From Methylophaga sp. (lineage in GTDB: Bacteria > Pseudomonadota > Gammaproteobacteria > Nitrosococcales > Methylophagaceae), in assembly GCA_024636315.1 (NCBI GenBank), contig JAGXHJ010000032.1, positions 1 to 64,000 on the forward strand: a DNA stretch of 64,000 nt, in the 5' to 3' direction. A model generated the notes under the pieces. That model did no database searches, was not told where the DNA came from, and saw nothing but the letters and a program-made list of their open reading frames with translations. Shown piece after piece: positions 41,396 to 52,538 of the stretch (position 1 is the stretch's first letter; each line of letters begins with the position of its first letter). The translations under genes and the position numbers were made by a program.

Positions 41396-44300
41396 TTAGC
41401 CTACCCAATTTCTCGCATTATGGAATAGTCTTAACCACGGGCCATCTTTACCCCAATCATCGGGATGCCATGAATGCTGAACGGTTCTGGTTACACGTTC
41501 CGGATGGGGCATCATAATGGTGACACGACCATCTGTTGTCGTTAATGCTGTAATACCTTCCGCAGAACCATTCGGGTTTTGAGGATAACGTTCAGTCATA
41601 TTGCCATTGTTATCTACAAAACGCATTGCTACTAAGGCATCTGCTTGTGAACCGGTGTTACTAAAATCAGCACGACCTTCGCCATGAGCGACGGCTATCG
41701 GCATTACTGATCCTGCCATGCCTTGTAATAAAACAGAGGCTGACTCAACAATTTCAACTAATGAAAAACGTGCTTCAAATTGCTCTGAAACATTGCGTTC
41801 AAAGCGTGGCCAATGTTCACTGCCAGGGATCAATTCTTTTAGTTGTGACAACATTTGACAGCCGTTACAAACACCTAAGGCAAAGGTATCTTCACGCTTA
41901 AAGAAATCACTGAATTGCTGTCTTGCTTTGTCATTATGTAAAACGGTGCTTGCCCAACCACGACCGGCGCCTAATACATCACCATAAGAGAAACCACCAC
42001 ACGCGACTAAACCTTTAAAGTCAGCCAAATCAACACGACCTTCCAAGATATCACTCATATGAACATCAACAGCGGTAAAGCCCGCATGGTCAAATGAGGC
42101 CGCCATTTCAATCTGACCATTGACGCCTTGCTCACGCAAAATAGCCATTTTGGGGCGTACGCCACTGACGATAAAAGGTGCGGCAACATGATCAGCGGGA
42201 TCAAATGTTAACTCAGCGTGTAAACCAGAGTCACTTACATCTAATAAACCATCAAATTCTTGTTTGGCACAATCAGGATTATCACGTAATGCTTGCATTT
42301 GGTAACTGGTTTCAGCCCAGAAACGATGTAAGGTAACGCGTGATTCATTAATGACTTGCTCGCCATTTACTGTCACGATAATTTGCTGATCATCACGTAA
42401 TGTTCCAATAACATGACAATGATTTAATAAATCATCCTCTCTCAGTACTGACAGGGTTTCTTCAACATCACAGTGACGAACTTGGATTACGGCACCGAGT
42501 TCTTCATTAAACAGCACGGGTAAGGCATCACCCAAGGCGGTTAAGTTAACATCAATACCACAATGTCCAGCAAACGCCATTTCACATAAAGTGCCAATCA
42601 AACCACCATCACTACGATCGTGGTAAGCCAATAATAAATCATCTTGTTTCAATTGCTGAATAGCATAGAAAAAATGTTTTAACGCGGCAGGATCATCTAA
42701 ATCAGGACCATGATGCCCTACTTGACTATAAACTTGAGCTAAGGCTGAAGCGGCAAGACGGTTTCGGCCTTTACCTAAATCAATATAAATAAGATCGGTA
42801 TCACCATGATCGCTACGCAATTGTGGTGTACAGGTTTTAACCGCATCGGTCACAGGTGCAAAGGCGGTTACAATCAATGACAATGGTGAGGTCACTGATT
42901 TAGTTATGCCCTCATCTTGCCATACCGTTTTCATTGATAAGGAATCTTTACCCACAGGGATGGCAATACCCAATTCTGGGCACAATTCCATACCAACAGC
43001 TTCAACGGTGTCATACAAAAGTGCATCTTCACCGGCATGACCGCAGGCGGCCATCCAGTTTGCTGACAACTTAATATCACCTATTTTAGCGATACTGGCA
43101 GCGGCAATATTGGTAATCGCTTCACCTACCGCCATTCGACCCGATGCCGGCGCATCAATTAACGCTAATGGCGCCCGCTCGCCCATCGACATAGCTTCAC
43201 CTTGAAAGCCGTGATGATCAGCTAAGGTGACAGCACAGTCCGCTACAGGCACTTGCCAAGGCCCAACCATTTGGTCACGCGCCACTAAGCCGGTTACGCT
43301 TCGGTCACCAATGGTGATCAAGAAGTTCTTACTTGCAACTGCAGGTAGTTTTAAAACGCGTTCTAGCGCATCATTTGCATTGATACCCGCCAAATCTAAG
43401 CCAGGCTTTTCAAATGTATGATGTTTGACGTTACGAAGCATTTTAGGTGGTTTACCTAATAACAATGATAAGGGCATATCAACCGGATTGTGATCAAACT
43501 CAGCATCGCCCACTAACAAATGTTGTTCTGAAGTCGCTTCACCTACAATTGCCCACGGACAACGTTCACGTTCACAAATCGCTTGAAATAGTTCAACGTC
43601 TTCAGGATTAATACCTAATACATAACGTTCTTGTGATTCATTGCACCAAATTTCCATCGGGGACATGCTTGATTCGTCATTTGGGACTACGCGTAATTCA
43701 AAGCGTCCACCACGACCACTATCATTAACTAACTCAGGAAAAGCGTTTGATAAACCACCTGCACCGACGTCATGTATCGCCACAATCGGATTGTTATCAT
43801 CTAAAGCAACACAACGATCAATGACTTCCTGACAACGACGTTCCATTTCAGGATTGCCACGTTGTACGGAAGCAAAGTCTAAACCTTCCTCACTGGTGCC
43901 AGATGTTACGGATGAAGCGGCACTGCCACCTAAACCAATCAACATTGCGGGGCCACCTAAAACGATAAGTTGTACACCTGGTTCAAAAATATTCTTTTTA
44001 ACATGTTGAGGGCGAATAGTGCCCATGCCGCCTGCCACCATAATTGGCTTGTGATAACCGCGTACTTCAAAACCATCGGCTGAAGGGACTAAGGCTTCAT
44101 AGGTACGGAAATAACCGCAGAGGTTTGGTCGACCAAATTCATTATTGAATGCCGCGCCGCCTAATGGGCCGTCAAGCATGATTTCTTGGGCTGAGGCCAT
44201 ACGACTTGGCTTGCCATACGGTGTTTCCCAAGGTTGTTCAAAACCTGGAATGTTTAAATTAGATACCGAGAAACCTGTTAAGCCCGCCTTAGGTTTAGAG

Positions 44301-45280
44301 CCTCGACCTGTTGCACCTTCATCACGGATTTCACCACCGGCACCTGTTGCCGCGCCAGGGAATGGTGAAATAGCAGTAGGATGATTGTGTGTTTCGACTT
44401 TCATCAAGATATGTTGAACTTCACCTTGATAGCTATATTCATTAGTTGCCATATCGACATGGAAGCGATGACTTGCTGGCCCTTCAATCACTGATGAATT
44501 ATCACTATATGCCGTCACCACACCTTCTGGATGTAACTTATGGGTATTGCGGATCATATTAAATAGGGTGTGTGATTGCGTTTTACCATCCACAATCCAA
44601 TCAGCACTAAATATTTTATGACGACAATGTTCTGAATTCGCTTGAGCAAACATCATTAACTCGATGTCATTCGGATTACGTCCCAGACCAGTAAAGTTAT
44701 CAACTAGGTAGTCAATTTCGTCTTCAGCTAAGGCCAAGCCCATTGTTCTATTAGCTTCGACCAATGCCGAACGACCACCATTCAAAATATCAACCGCCAC
44801 TAATGGACGTGATTGACCATGAATAAATAAACGTTCGGCTTCATCCTCTGAAGAAAATACCGATTCGATCATCCGATCATGGAGTAACTTAATAAGTAGA
44901 GTACGTTGTACTGCGCTCAATTCACCTGTGACTTGTATAAAATATGCCGTACCACGTTCAATGCGTAACACTGAGCTTAAGCCGCTGTTATGCGCAATAT
45001 CGGTGGCTTTACTTGACCAGGGTGAAATAGTGCCTGGACGAGGCGTAACAAGGAAAAAGAGTTCATCCGTCGCGGCATCACTACTGCGCAAATTTGTTTC
45101 TAATAGAGTATCTACAACTGCTTGATCCGCCGTAGATAATTCACCATCGCCATCCACTTCAATGAAGTAACGATATTCAGTTCTGAGTGTTAAAACGTTA
45201 TCAAGCTGAGCTTGAATTGTTGTTAACAGTTTCTCAAGACGGAAAGCAGATAGTGCCGAACGGCCAATCAATTGCAACAT
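41396..45280 (-). CDS. purL: Phosphoribosylformylglycinamidine synthase, large single-chain form (PurL)
   Basis: Converts FGAR to FGAM using glutamine and ATP. 1294 residues, the length of the gammaproteobacterial fused enzyme. It comprises an N-terminal domain, two AIRS-type synthetase halves ([11 protein letters not shown] near 210; [33 protein letters not shown]), and a C-terminal class-I glutaminase with the nucleophile Cys in [10 protein letters not shown] and the His/Glu pair in PHPERVTR. Transcribed alone and divergent from the RDD gene. Confidence 0.98.
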   Translation of the reverse strand: MLQLIGRSALSAFRLEKLLTTIQAQLDNVLTLRTEYRYFIEVDGDGELSTADQAVVDTLLETNLRSSDAATDELFFLVTPRPGTISPWSSKATDIAHNSGLSSVLRIERGTAYFIQVTGELSAVQRTLLIKLLHDRMIESVFSSEDEAERLFIHGQSRPLVAVDILNGGRSALVEANRTMGLALAEDEIDYLVDNFTGLGRNPNDIELMMFAQANSEHCRHKIFSADWIVDGKTQSHTLFNMIRNTHKLHPEGVVTAYSDNSSVIEGPASHRFHVDMATNEYSYQGEVQHILMKVETHNHPTAISPFPGAATGAGGEIRDEGATGRGSKPKAGLTGFSVSNLNIPGFEQPWETPYGKPSRMASAQEIMLDGPLGGAAFNNEFGRPNLCGYFRTYEALVPSADGFEVRGYHKPIMVAGGMGTIRPQHVKKNIFEPGVQLIVLGGPAMLIGLGGSAASSVTSGTSEEGLDFASVQRGNPEMERRCQEVIDRCVALDDNNPIVAIHDVGAGGLSNAFPELVNDSGRGGRFELRVVPNDESSMSPMEIWCNESQERYVLGINPEDVELFQAICERERCPWAIVGEATSEQHLLVGDAEFDHNPVDMPLSLLLGKPPKMLRNVKHHTFEKPGLDLAGINANDALERVLKLPAVASKNFLITIGDRSVTGLVARDQMVGPWQVPVADCAVTLADHHGFQGEAMSMGERAPLALIDAPASGRMAVGEAITNIAAASIAKIGDIKLSANWMAACGHAGEDALLYDTVEAVGMELCPELGIAIPVGKDSLSMKTVWQDEGITKSVTSPLSLIVTAFAPVTDAVKTCTPQLRSDHGDTDLIYIDLGKGRNRLAASALAQVYSQVGHHGPDLDDPAALKHFFYAIQQLKQDDLLLAYHDRSDGGLIGTLCEMAFAGHCGIDVNLTALGDALPVLFNEELGAVIQVRHCDVEETLSVLREDDLLNHCHVIGTLRDDQQIIVTVNGEQVINESRVTLHRFWAETSYQMQALRDNPDCAKQEFDGLLDVSDSGLHAELTFDPADHVAAPFIVSGVRPKMAILREQGVNGQIEMAASFDHAGFTAVDVHMSDILEGRVDLADFKGLVACGGFSYGDVLGAGRGWASTVLHNDKARQQFSDFFKREDTFALGVCNGCQMLSQLKELIPGSEHWPRFERNVSEQFEARFSLVEIVESASVLLQGMAGSVMPIAVAHGEGRADFSNTGSQADALVAMRFVDNNGNMTERYPQNPNGSAEGITALTTTDGRVTIMMPHPERVTRTVQHSWHPDDWGKDGPWLRLFHNARNWVG

Positions 45281-45309
45281 GCTGATCTCAATTCACAATA
45301 AATAAAGGA

Positions 45310-45337
45310 ATAATGATACTTTAATGTACACTCTCAA
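45310..45337 (-). promoter_or_regulatory. Probable sigma-70 promoter of purL
   Basis: Minus-strand TTGAGA (45332-45337), 16-bp spacer, CATTAT (45310-45315), about 30 bp before the purL start. It is a moderate match to consensus. Confidence 0.4.
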
Positions 45338-45361
45338 CCCAAATAATTTACGTTTTTTTAA

Positions 45362-45835
45362 ATGACACAAACCATAGAATCCACTTGCCGCCCTAGTATA
45401 TTACGACATTTAGCTATCGTAGTGTATGACTTACTCTTACTGACCTCTGTATTATTATTTGCCGCAGCGATTGCTGTAGGTGTAAATGCTGTTGTGACCG
45501 GTGGACAAGCAATCGCAGCAGGCAACCCTTTTTTCTTTCTTTATCTGCTTGCTGTTAGTTTCTTATTTTATGGCTGGTTTTGGACTCATGGAGGCCAAAC
45601 ATTAGGTATGCGCACTTGGAAAGTATTTTTACTCAGTGATAATCAGCACAAGATTAGCTGGCGCCAAGCATTTCTGCGGTTTATCGTCGCGATACCATCA
45701 TGGTTTGTTATCGGCATAGGCTTTTGGTGGCAATGGTTTGGTAATGGCCCAAAAAGCTGGCCGGATTTAATCTCAGATACCTATTTACAGTACGATAAGG
45801 ACAGTGTGCCAAAATCACTTTCACGCTTGTCATAA
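45362..45835 (+). CDS. RDD-family membrane protein
   Basis: 157 residues. The N-terminal PSILRHLAIVVYDLLLL corresponds to the RDD signature helix (Arg then Asp in the first membrane segment), followed by further hydrophobic segments and GGQTLGMRTWKVFLLSDNQHKISWRQAFLRF, which is highly characteristic of the family. RDD proteins are small membrane proteins of unclear function, some proposed as Na+/H+ antiporters. Transcribed alone. The 104-bp gap to the next gene contains no clear terminator. Confidence 0.88.
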   Translation: MTQTIESTCRPSILRHLAIVVYDLLLLTSVLLFAAAIAVGVNAVVTGGQAIAAGNPFFFLYLLAVSFLFYGWFWTHGGQTLGMRTWKVFLLSDNQHKISWRQAFLRFIVAIPSWFVIGIGFWWQWFGNGPKSWPDLISDTYLQYDKDSVPKSLSRLS

Positions 45836-45939
45836 GGTTCATTGTGAAGGCTTTAATCAAGGCAATTAAGAGCTACAGTAGCTACTATAGAGCTCGCTTA
45901 CCTATCTTTACCTAATGTAGACATAATTAAAGTAAGCGC

Positions 45940-46161
45940 TTAAATTCGCTTTAAACCAATCAATTTATTATTACTATCAAACTCAATACTAAATTGACCT
46001 GAAATACCTTTTTGATCAATAAACGGCCTTATATGTTCTGCCGGAAACTGTAATTTCTGGCCATCAATGGTCGTGACAATAACCGCACGAGCCGTTCCTT
46101 GATAATAGCGTAAAGCTTCTTCACGACTGATATTAAGGTAGAAATGTAACGCTTTAGCCAT
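45940..46161 (-). CDS. DUF2835 family protein
   Basis: 73 residues. FYLNISREEALRYYQGTARAVIVTTIDGQKLQFPAEHIRPFI followed by GISGQFSIEFDSNNKLIGLKRI matches the short PilZ-like-sized DUF2835 family of gammaproteobacteria, function unknown. It overlaps the HIT gene by 8 bp and ends the pepN transcript. Confidence 0.85.
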   Translation of the reverse strand: MAKALHFYLNISREEALRYYQGTARAVIVTTIDGQKLQFPAEHIRPFIDQKGISGQFSIEFDSNNKLIGLKRI

Positions 46162-46579
46162 CTTGCATTAAACTAGAAAATTCTGATTTCAGCAGTGCAA
46201 TAACTGTATCAGATTCAGCTTGAGTATAGGCGATCGCATCCCCTTTTCCCCACACCGGTGCTGGCCAGGTGTCATCTTGTATAAATCGAGCCACATGATG
46301 AATATGTAGTTGTGACACCACATTACCCAAGGCAGCAACATTCATTTTGTCTGCCTGAATCACTTGTTTTAATTTTTGGGCTACAAAGTTTGATTCAACC
46401 ATAAGTTGCTGTTGTCCAGCTTCATCTAGTTGAAAGATCTCCGTTAAACCGGTTATTTTGGGCACTAAGATCACCCATGGATAACGGGCATCATTCATCA
46501 AAAGTACTTTACAGAGTGAAAATTCAGCAATATACAACGTATCTTGCTGTAACCTAGGATCAAGTGTAAATATAGCCAT
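46154..46579 (-). CDS. HIT-domain protein
   Basis: 141 residues. The histidine-triad region reads QLHIHHVARF (about 104-113), the pattern of a gammaproteobacterial HIT subfamily with a variant third His. WVILVPKITGLTEIFQLDEAGQQQLMVES is the preceding conserved part. HIT proteins are nucleotide hydrolases or transferases; the substrate is not known here. It starts 5 bp after pepN and overlaps DUF2835. Confidence 0.9.
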   Translation of the reverse strand: MAIFTLDPRLQQDTLYIAEFSLCKVLLMNDARYPWVILVPKITGLTEIFQLDEAGQQQLMVESNFVAQKLKQVIQADKMNVAALGNVVSQLHIHHVARFIQDDTWPAPVWGKGDAIAYTQAESDTVIALLKSEFSSLMQDG

Positions 46580-46584
46580 AGTGC

Positions 46585-49245
46585 TTACGGCTCTGCTAAA
46601 TATTTGGTCACAACTTCATAGACATCAGACGATAAGTCAGGTTGACTAGCAATATCCGTTAAGACTTGTTTCATCATCGCCTGTCGCTCTGTATCATATT
46701 GGCGCCATGAGTTAAAAGCGCCCAACATTCTTGATGCCACTTGTGGATTAAGTTTATTTAACACCAAAATCTGCTCAGCTAAAAACTGATAACCTGAACC
46801 GTCTTTAGCATGAAAATTAATCGGGTTATTCCGGCAAAACTGACCAATTAACGCGCGTACGTTATTAGGATTTTTAATACTAAAAGCAGGATGTTTCATC
46901 AAACCTTTTATGCGTATTAAAGTACCTGGTAGCGTAGATTGTGCTTGCACCGTCAACCATTTATCGACTACTAAACGGTCATGTTGCCATTGTTCATAAA
47001 AGGCCCGTAATGCATGTTCACTTTCTGGGCCCGTTTGATCTGATAATAAGGCTAAGCCCGTTAATGTATCCGTCATATTGTCAGACTGTTTCATCTGTTT
47101 AAGACAGCGTTGGGTTTGCATAGGATCTTCTGCGGTCATCAGGTAGCTTAAACACACGTTTTTAAGACTACGTTTAGCCATATCTAAAGCGTTAAACTGA
47201 TATTTTCCCTTCGCACTATAACGTTGATAAATATCACTAAACTGTTGTTTTAAACCAGCGGCAAGACTCTTTTTCAAAAACTGGCGGGATGCATGAATCG
47301 CATCAACATCTGCAATAGCCATCTGTGCGGCAAGATAATTTTCACTAGGAATCGTTAACATTTTGGCAATCAATGCCGGATCGGTATTCTCATCTGTTAA
47401 CACATAACTAAATTGCTCAATGAGTCCTTCTGGTAACGCCAAATGCCGTTGCTGCTGAAAGTCATTAATTAAACTTAGTAACACATTAATTAGCCATTTT
47501 TGCCCAGCATCCCAACGATTAAAGCTATCACTATCATTAGCCATTAAAAACGCCAGATCAGCGTCGCTACGATCCATAGTTATTTTTACTGGTGCAGAAA
47601 AACCACGTAGCAATGAAGGAATAGGTTCTTCATCAACATTCACAAAAATGAAAGTATGCTGTTGCTCAGTAATATCTAATACTCTTGTATTTTTCTCTAT
47701 TGCGCTATTTTCACCCTCAAGTTGCAAAGGTATTGCTTGGCCATTTCTATTTAATAAACCGACTGCTAATGGAATATATAAAGGCAGTTTCTTGTTCTGG
47801 CCCGGAGTTGCTGGGCAGTGTTGATTGACAATTAAGGTATAGGTTTTCAGTAATGCATTATATTGAGTTTCAATTGTCAGCACGGGCGTGCCAGCTTGTG
47901 AATACCAATGTTTAAATTGGCTTAAATCAACAGTATTAGCGTCTTCCATGGCTTGAACAAAGTCATCAGTGGTAACCGCTTGGCCGTCATGACGTTCGAA
48001 ATATAAGTCAGTGCCTTTTCTAAAACCTTCTGCACCAACAATTGTTTTGATCATGCCAACAACTTGAGCACCTTTTTCATAAATGGTGACCGTGTAAAAG
48101 TTACTGATTTCAATAAATGAAGCAGGTCGAACTGGATGTGCCATTGGACCCGCATCTTCAGCAAACTGCATGGTACGTAATTGATTGACATCATCAATTC
48201 GTTGCACTGCTGCTGAGTTCATATCACCACTAAATTGCTGATCGCGTAGAACGGTAAAACCTTCTTTCAAACTCAGTTGGAACCAATCACGACAAGTAAC
48301 ACGATTACCGGACCAGTTATGAAAATATTCATGGCCAACGATACCTTGAATTCGGTGATAATCAGCATCAGTCGCCGTTTCTGGGCTAGCTAAAACACAC
48401 GATGAATTAAAGATATTCAATCCCTTATTTTCCATCGCCCCCATATTAAAATCATTGACGGCAACGATCATAAAGACATCTAAATCATATTCACGGCCAT
48501 AGGTTTGTTCATCCCACAACATCGCTTGTTTTAACGACATTAAGGCGTGACCACATTTGTGGCTATTTTCATGATCGACATAAATCTGCAAACTCACTTC
48601 ACGACCAGACATGGTCGTAAAACTATCTTGTTGACGATATAAATCACCGGCCACTAAAGCAAACAAATAACTTGGTTTAGGATGAGGATCGTGCCAACGA
48701 GTCCAATGCCGACCATCATCAAACTGCCCTTGTGCTTGCATATTGCCGTTAGACAGCATGATTGGCCACAGCTGCTTATCGCCGACAATTGAAACGGTAA
48801 ATATGGCCATCACATCAGGACGATCCATATAATAAGTAATACGTCTAAAGCCTTCTGCTTCACATTGGGTACATAACAACGAGCCCGAATGATAAAGACC
48901 TTCTAATGCCGTATTTTGATCAGGTTGAATGAGTGTTTCAATCTCTAACTCAAACTCATCAGGCAAGGAGGATAACAATAATGACTTGTCAGTACGTTGA
49001 TATTCGTTGCCTTGTAATGGACGACTATCGACCTTAATGGACACTAGCTCAAGATGCTCACCATCTAATACACAATCAGTGTTTTCTTCTTCAGATAGCG
49101 GATTTTTACGCATCGCCAGTACACTACGTACTCTTGTCGAAGAAGCATCGATATCAAAGGTTAGATGCACCGTATCAATCAAGTAATTCGGTACTTTATA
49201 ATCAGCTAAAAAGGTTTCTTTAGGCGTAGCTTGTAGTGATGACAT
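46585..49245 (-). CDS. pepN: Aminopeptidase N (PepN, M1 family)
   Basis: 886-residue cytosolic zinc aminopeptidase, near the E. coli length of 870. It has the exopeptidase motif GAMENKGLN (about 273-281), zinc site HEYFHNWSGN with the third ligand Glu in SLKEG 18 residues on, and RITYYMDRPDVMAIF in the N-terminal domain. The C-terminal helical region (DUF3458-type) is complete. It removes N-terminal residues during peptide turnover. It probably heads pepN-HIT-DUF2835 and is itself 18 bp downstream of the NIF3-like gene. Confidence 0.97.
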   Translation of the reverse strand: MSSLQATPKETFLADYKVPNYLIDTVHLTFDIDASSTRVRSVLAMRKNPLSEEENTDCVLDGEHLELVSIKVDSRPLQGNEYQRTDKSLLLSSLPDEFELEIETLIQPDQNTALEGLYHSGSLLCTQCEAEGFRRITYYMDRPDVMAIFTVSIVGDKQLWPIMLSNGNMQAQGQFDDGRHWTRWHDPHPKPSYLFALVAGDLYRQQDSFTTMSGREVSLQIYVDHENSHKCGHALMSLKQAMLWDEQTYGREYDLDVFMIVAVNDFNMGAMENKGLNIFNSSCVLASPETATDADYHRIQGIVGHEYFHNWSGNRVTCRDWFQLSLKEGFTVLRDQQFSGDMNSAAVQRIDDVNQLRTMQFAEDAGPMAHPVRPASFIEISNFYTVTIYEKGAQVVGMIKTIVGAEGFRKGTDLYFERHDGQAVTTDDFVQAMEDANTVDLSQFKHWYSQAGTPVLTIETQYNALLKTYTLIVNQHCPATPGQNKKLPLYIPLAVGLLNRNGQAIPLQLEGENSAIEKNTRVLDITEQQHTFIFVNVDEEPIPSLLRGFSAPVKITMDRSDADLAFLMANDSDSFNRWDAGQKWLINVLLSLINDFQQQRHLALPEGLIEQFSYVLTDENTDPALIAKMLTIPSENYLAAQMAIADVDAIHASRQFLKKSLAAGLKQQFSDIYQRYSAKGKYQFNALDMAKRSLKNVCLSYLMTAEDPMQTQRCLKQMKQSDNMTDTLTGLALLSDQTGPESEHALRAFYEQWQHDRLVVDKWLTVQAQSTLPGTLIRIKGLMKHPAFSIKNPNNVRALIGQFCRNNPINFHAKDGSGYQFLAEQILVLNKLNPQVASRMLGAFNSWRQYDTERQAMMKQVLTDIASQPDLSSDVYEVVTKYLAEP

Positions 49246-49263
49246 AACAACAACTCTATGGGG

Positions 49264-49584
49264 TTAAAAATCGTCCAGTGTTTTAATTGACCAGACTTCA
49301 TATGCAGGCGTTTCATAAGGATGGCTGTCGATCAATGCCTGTAAAACAGCTTTAATATTATCTGCGGCACAAATCATTTCTACTCGGTATTCAGCGACAG
49401 TTTCAATCTTGTCCTGCTCACCAATGAAAGGCTGGCTACCAGACAAGGGTTTAAATTGACCTGTTCCCAGTGTTTCCCATGAACAACAGTCATAACTTTC
49501 GTAACGACCCGCACCTTGTGCAAACACGGCCTGCTTTACCATTTCTTTATGGCTTTCGGGTACAAAGAACACCAGTTTATACAT
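49264..49584 (-). CDS. NIF3/CutA-like small protein (YqfO N-terminal domain family)
   Basis: 106 residues. KLVFFVPESHKEMVKQAVFAQGAGRYESYDCCSWETLGTGQFKP and the SHPYETPAYEV ending are diagnostic of the stand-alone CutA-like insertion domain of NIF3/YqfO proteins. It is likely a trimeric, soluble protein with a proposed metal or ligand-binding role. It is packed between the WD40 lipoprotein gene and pepN with no gap on one side. Confidence 0.88.
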   Translation of the reverse strand: MYKLVFFVPESHKEMVKQAVFAQGAGRYESYDCCSWETLGTGQFKPLSGSQPFIGEQDKIETVAEYRVEMICAADNIKAVLQALIDSHPYETPAYEVWSIKTLDDF

Positions 49585-50628
49585 TTATTTAATTAGCCAT
49601 TTTTGACCAATACCATTTCCAGACTCACTGTAAATAGCTTTACCATCAGCTGAAAAAGCGAGCGCTTGTATTACTACTCCTGGCCGTAATGCCTGTTTTC
49701 TAGCGACTTGCCAGCAATCTATATTGTCGCCAGTTGCCACCGCCCACAAACAAATTTTTTGTGATGGATGGCCAGTAACTAAATAGGCATTGTCAGGGGA
49801 AAAAGCAATCGCTGAAGTCGTGGTTTTAAATGATGGGAAATTGGGCAAGGGTTTATCTTTTGGCCAAGCTGAAGTACGTAAGGTGTATTGTTCTTCACCG
49901 GTAACCATATTCCAAAAATGGGTTTGGCCATTGCCAGCACCGGTTAATACAAAACCACCTTTGGGATAAAATGCCACAATATTGACCAAGTTTTCATGTT
50001 TCCAGCTACGTATTTGTTCGCCCGTTTCTAAGTTCCATAATCGCGCTGTTTGGTCATCCCCCCCCGTTAAGCCATATTTACCACTAGGAGAAATCGCAAC
50101 GGCATTTATAAGTTGATTAATCGGTGAATTAACCGCTTTGCCATCGTGCTCTAAAATTTGTATCACACGGTTTTTAATGACATCGAAATAAACAGCAGTG
50201 CGATCATATAGCGCTAGCAATAAATAATCGCCCTGTTGTGACAAAGCGAGCGCCTTGATCTTAACGGGAAAGCTCAAACGCAACATAGGTTTGCCCGTTG
50301 CTACTTCCCATAACACAATGACATCTTGCTCAGACGTCGCAGCCACCTTACCATCACCAGAAAAACCTACAGCAGTGGTTGTTCCCACTTCATCATTATT
50401 CTGCCAACTATAAAGCACTTTATTGGCTTCAATATCCCAGAGTCTTGCTGGTGCATCGGTATCGCCGACTAAGACATATTTACCATCTGGTGAAAATACT
50501 GCGGCATAACTACTTAAATCACTATGAGCCCATTGTTGATCCGAAACGCGCTCATTACTGCAACCGACTAACAATAGCGCCATTAATAGCAGTTTTATGA
50601 ATCGTGAAAATGGCAAATCTAAGATCAT
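49585..50628 (-). CDS. WD40-repeat lipoprotein
   Basis: About 347 residues. A lipoprotein signal ends in LLLVGCSN (lipobox Cys about 23-26), then at least five WD40 blades can be counted by their (F/I)SPDGK...(A/V)RLWD/LW pattern: FSPDGKYVLVGDTDAPARLWDIE, FSGDGKVAATSEQDVIVLWEVA, ISPSGKYGLTGGDDQTARLWNLE, FYPKGGFVLTGAGNGQTHFWNM, FSPDNAYLVTGHPSQKICLWAVA. It is probably a periplasm-facing scaffold; its partner is unknown. The ATG at 50628 has AGGGA at good distance; an ATG three codons earlier (50637) is the alternative. It starts 16 bp after dcd. Confidence 0.85.
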   Translation of the reverse strand: MILDLPFSRFIKLLLMALLLVGCSNERVSDQQWAHSDLSSYAAVFSPDGKYVLVGDTDAPARLWDIEANKVLYSWQNNDEVGTTTAVGFSGDGKVAATSEQDVIVLWEVATGKPMLRLSFPVKIKALALSQQGDYLLLALYDRTAVYFDVIKNRVIQILEHDGKAVNSPINQLINAVAISPSGKYGLTGGDDQTARLWNLETGEQIRSWKHENLVNIVAFYPKGGFVLTGAGNGQTHFWNMVTGEEQYTLRTSAWPKDKPLPNFPSFKTTTSAIAFSPDNAYLVTGHPSQKICLWAVATGDNIDCWQVARKQALRPGVVIQALAFSADGKAIYSESGNGIGQKWLIK

Positions 50629-50644
50629 CGGTATCATTCCCTAT

Positions 50645-51211
50645 TTAAGACTTAGGTAATGTTACACCTTGTTGTCCCTGATATTTTCCTGCGCGGTCAG
50701 CATAAGATGTTTCACACTCTTCATCAGATTCAAAAAATAACATCTGCGCGACACCTTCATTGGCATATATTTTTGCAGGCAAGGTTGTGGTGTTAGAAAA
50801 TTCTAAGGTCACGTGCCCTTCCCACTCAGGTTCGAGTGGGGTGACATTAACAATAATCCCACAGCGAGCATAAGTCGATTTCCCTAAGCAAATAGTCAAT
50901 ACATTACGTGGGATTTTAAATGTTTCAATCGTCCGTGCTAAAGCAAATGAATTGGGTGGAATGATACAAACATCTGAATTAACATCAACAAAACTCGCTT
51001 CATCAAAGTTTTTTGGATCAACGATAGCTGAATTGATATTGGTAAAGATTTTAAACTCCGTCGAACAGCGTACATCGTAACCGTAACTTGATGTGCCATA
51101 AGAAATCATTTTTCCATTCTCACCTTCTCGCACTTGCCCTGCTTCAAAAGGGCTGATCATGCCATGCTCTTGCGCCATCCGGCGGATCCATTTGTCTGAC
51201 TTTATGCTCAT
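50645..51211 (-). CDS. dcd: dCTP deaminase (Dcd)
   Basis: Converts dCTP to dUTP on the way to dTTP. 188 residues, the length of the E. coli-type trimeric enzyme. [33 protein letters not shown], the catalytic region [18 protein letters not shown] (Glu general base) and the C-terminal [17 protein letters not shown] are all typical. It lies 43 bp downstream of mrp/apbC, a gene order seen in many gammaproteobacteria. Confidence 0.97.
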   Translation of the reverse strand: MSIKSDKWIRRMAQEHGMISPFEAGQVREGENGKMISYGTSSYGYDVRCSTEFKIFTNINSAIVDPKNFDEASFVDVNSDVCIIPPNSFALARTIETFKIPRNVLTICLGKSTYARCGIIVNVTPLEPEWEGHVTLEFSNTTTLPAKIYANEGVAQMLFFESDEECETSYADRAGKYQGQQGVTLPKS

Positions 51212-51254
51212 AGTTGAATCGCTTTAAATATTAATAACCTTAATGATAACGTGA

Positions 51255-52340
51255 TTAATCGTTCTTAATCACGATATTTGGAAATGCCGAAGTATAATCC
51301 TTACCTTGTTTAGCTAATCGAGCCGCTAAACGACGGGCAATAGTTCGGTAAGCCATACCAATTGAACCATCAGGGTCATTCACCACCGTAGGATGACCAC
51401 CATCAGCATCTTCACGAATTTTAATATCTAAAGGTAATTCACCCAATAAATCAACACCATATTGCTTAGCCATTTTTTCACCGCCGCCGGCACCAAAGAT
51501 ATGTTCTTCGTGACCACAGCTAGTGCAGATATGGGTGCTCATATTTTCAATCACGCCCATGACCGACACGTTGACTTTCTCAAACATTTTTAATGCTTTA
51601 CGCGCATCTAATAAGGCAATATCTTGTGGTGTTGTAACGATGACCGCGCCACTTACGGGTACTTTTTGCGACAATGTTAGTTGAATGTCACCGGTACCAG
51701 GTGGTAAATCGATCACTAAATAGTCGAGTCCATTCCAGTTAGTGTCATTCAGCATTTGTTCCAATGCTTGAGTTACCATAGGGCCACGCCAAATCATCGG
51801 TTCTTCTTCATCGATCAAGAAACCAATTGACATACATTGCAGACCATAACTTTCGATAGGTTCGATGCGTTTGCCATCAATTGACTCAGGACGTTGCGAT
51901 GTTCCCAACATTCTAGGCTGACTTGGACCATAAATATCAGCATCTAAAATACCGACTTTAGCGCCATCGGCGGCAAGAGCCAGAGCCAGATTTACTGATG
52001 TCGTTGATTTACCAACGCCGCCTTTTCCAGAGGCAACGGCAATAATGTTTTTAACACTAGCAATGCCTTTTATACCTTGTTGTACTTTATGTTTAGTGAC
52101 TTTCCAATCAATTACAACAGTCACATCAGCAGATTGTGCTTGTTGCTTTAATTCGGCTAGTAAACCCGTTTGTAAGACCGCAATATAGCCCTTCACAGGA
52201 TAACCCAAGGTCACCGCGACATCGATGCTATTACCTTCTATTTTAACGACTACTCTTGCTTTGGATTCTCCAAAGGTCATCAATGCGGATGGATCTTGAT
52301 AATCGTTAACGATTTGTTCGACTTGCGGCTGACTTAACAT
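51255..52340 (-). CDS. apbC: Iron-sulfur cluster carrier protein Mrp/ApbC
   Basis: 361-residue P-loop ATPase that carries Fe-S clusters to apo-proteins. An N-terminal MIP18-like domain (about 1-85) is followed by the deviant Walker A ASGKGGVGKSTTSVNLALAL (about 103-122), DADIYGPSQP and the cluster-binding CTSCG (CxxC) near 270. Clients made in this window could include AcnB, IspH and ThiC. No metG is seen upstream, unlike in E. coli. Confidence 0.95.
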   Translation of the reverse strand: MLSQPQVEQIVNDYQDPSALMTFGESKARVVVKIEGNSIDVAVTLGYPVKGYIAVLQTGLLAELKQQAQSADVTVVIDWKVTKHKVQQGIKGIASVKNIIAVASGKGGVGKSTTSVNLALALAADGAKVGILDADIYGPSQPRMLGTSQRPESIDGKRIEPIESYGLQCMSIGFLIDEEEPMIWRGPMVTQALEQMLNDTNWNGLDYLVIDLPPGTGDIQLTLSQKVPVSGAVIVTTPQDIALLDARKALKMFEKVNVSVMGVIENMSTHICTSCGHEEHIFGAGGGEKMAKQYGVDLLGELPLDIKIREDADGGHPTVVNDPDGSIGMAYRTIARRLAARLAKQGKDYTSAFPNIVIKND

Positions 52341-52538
52341 TTTGCTTCCTTTAAGTTACGGGTGCTCTCGCAGTGGGAGTGAATAATTATCTCCCTATTT
52401 TATACTGTGTTGGCTAAACCTTCATCCTTACATGTTTTATGGACATGTTGTAATTAGATTGAATCACCAAGCATTGACATCAAATATTTTTACATCCATT
52501 GCCTATTGATATCTGATCAGTCTTGAAAGTTATCTTGA

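Noticed and set aside
44145-44384. Plus-strand frame within purL
   Set aside because: Antisense shadow over the conserved glycine-rich synthetase core of PurL.
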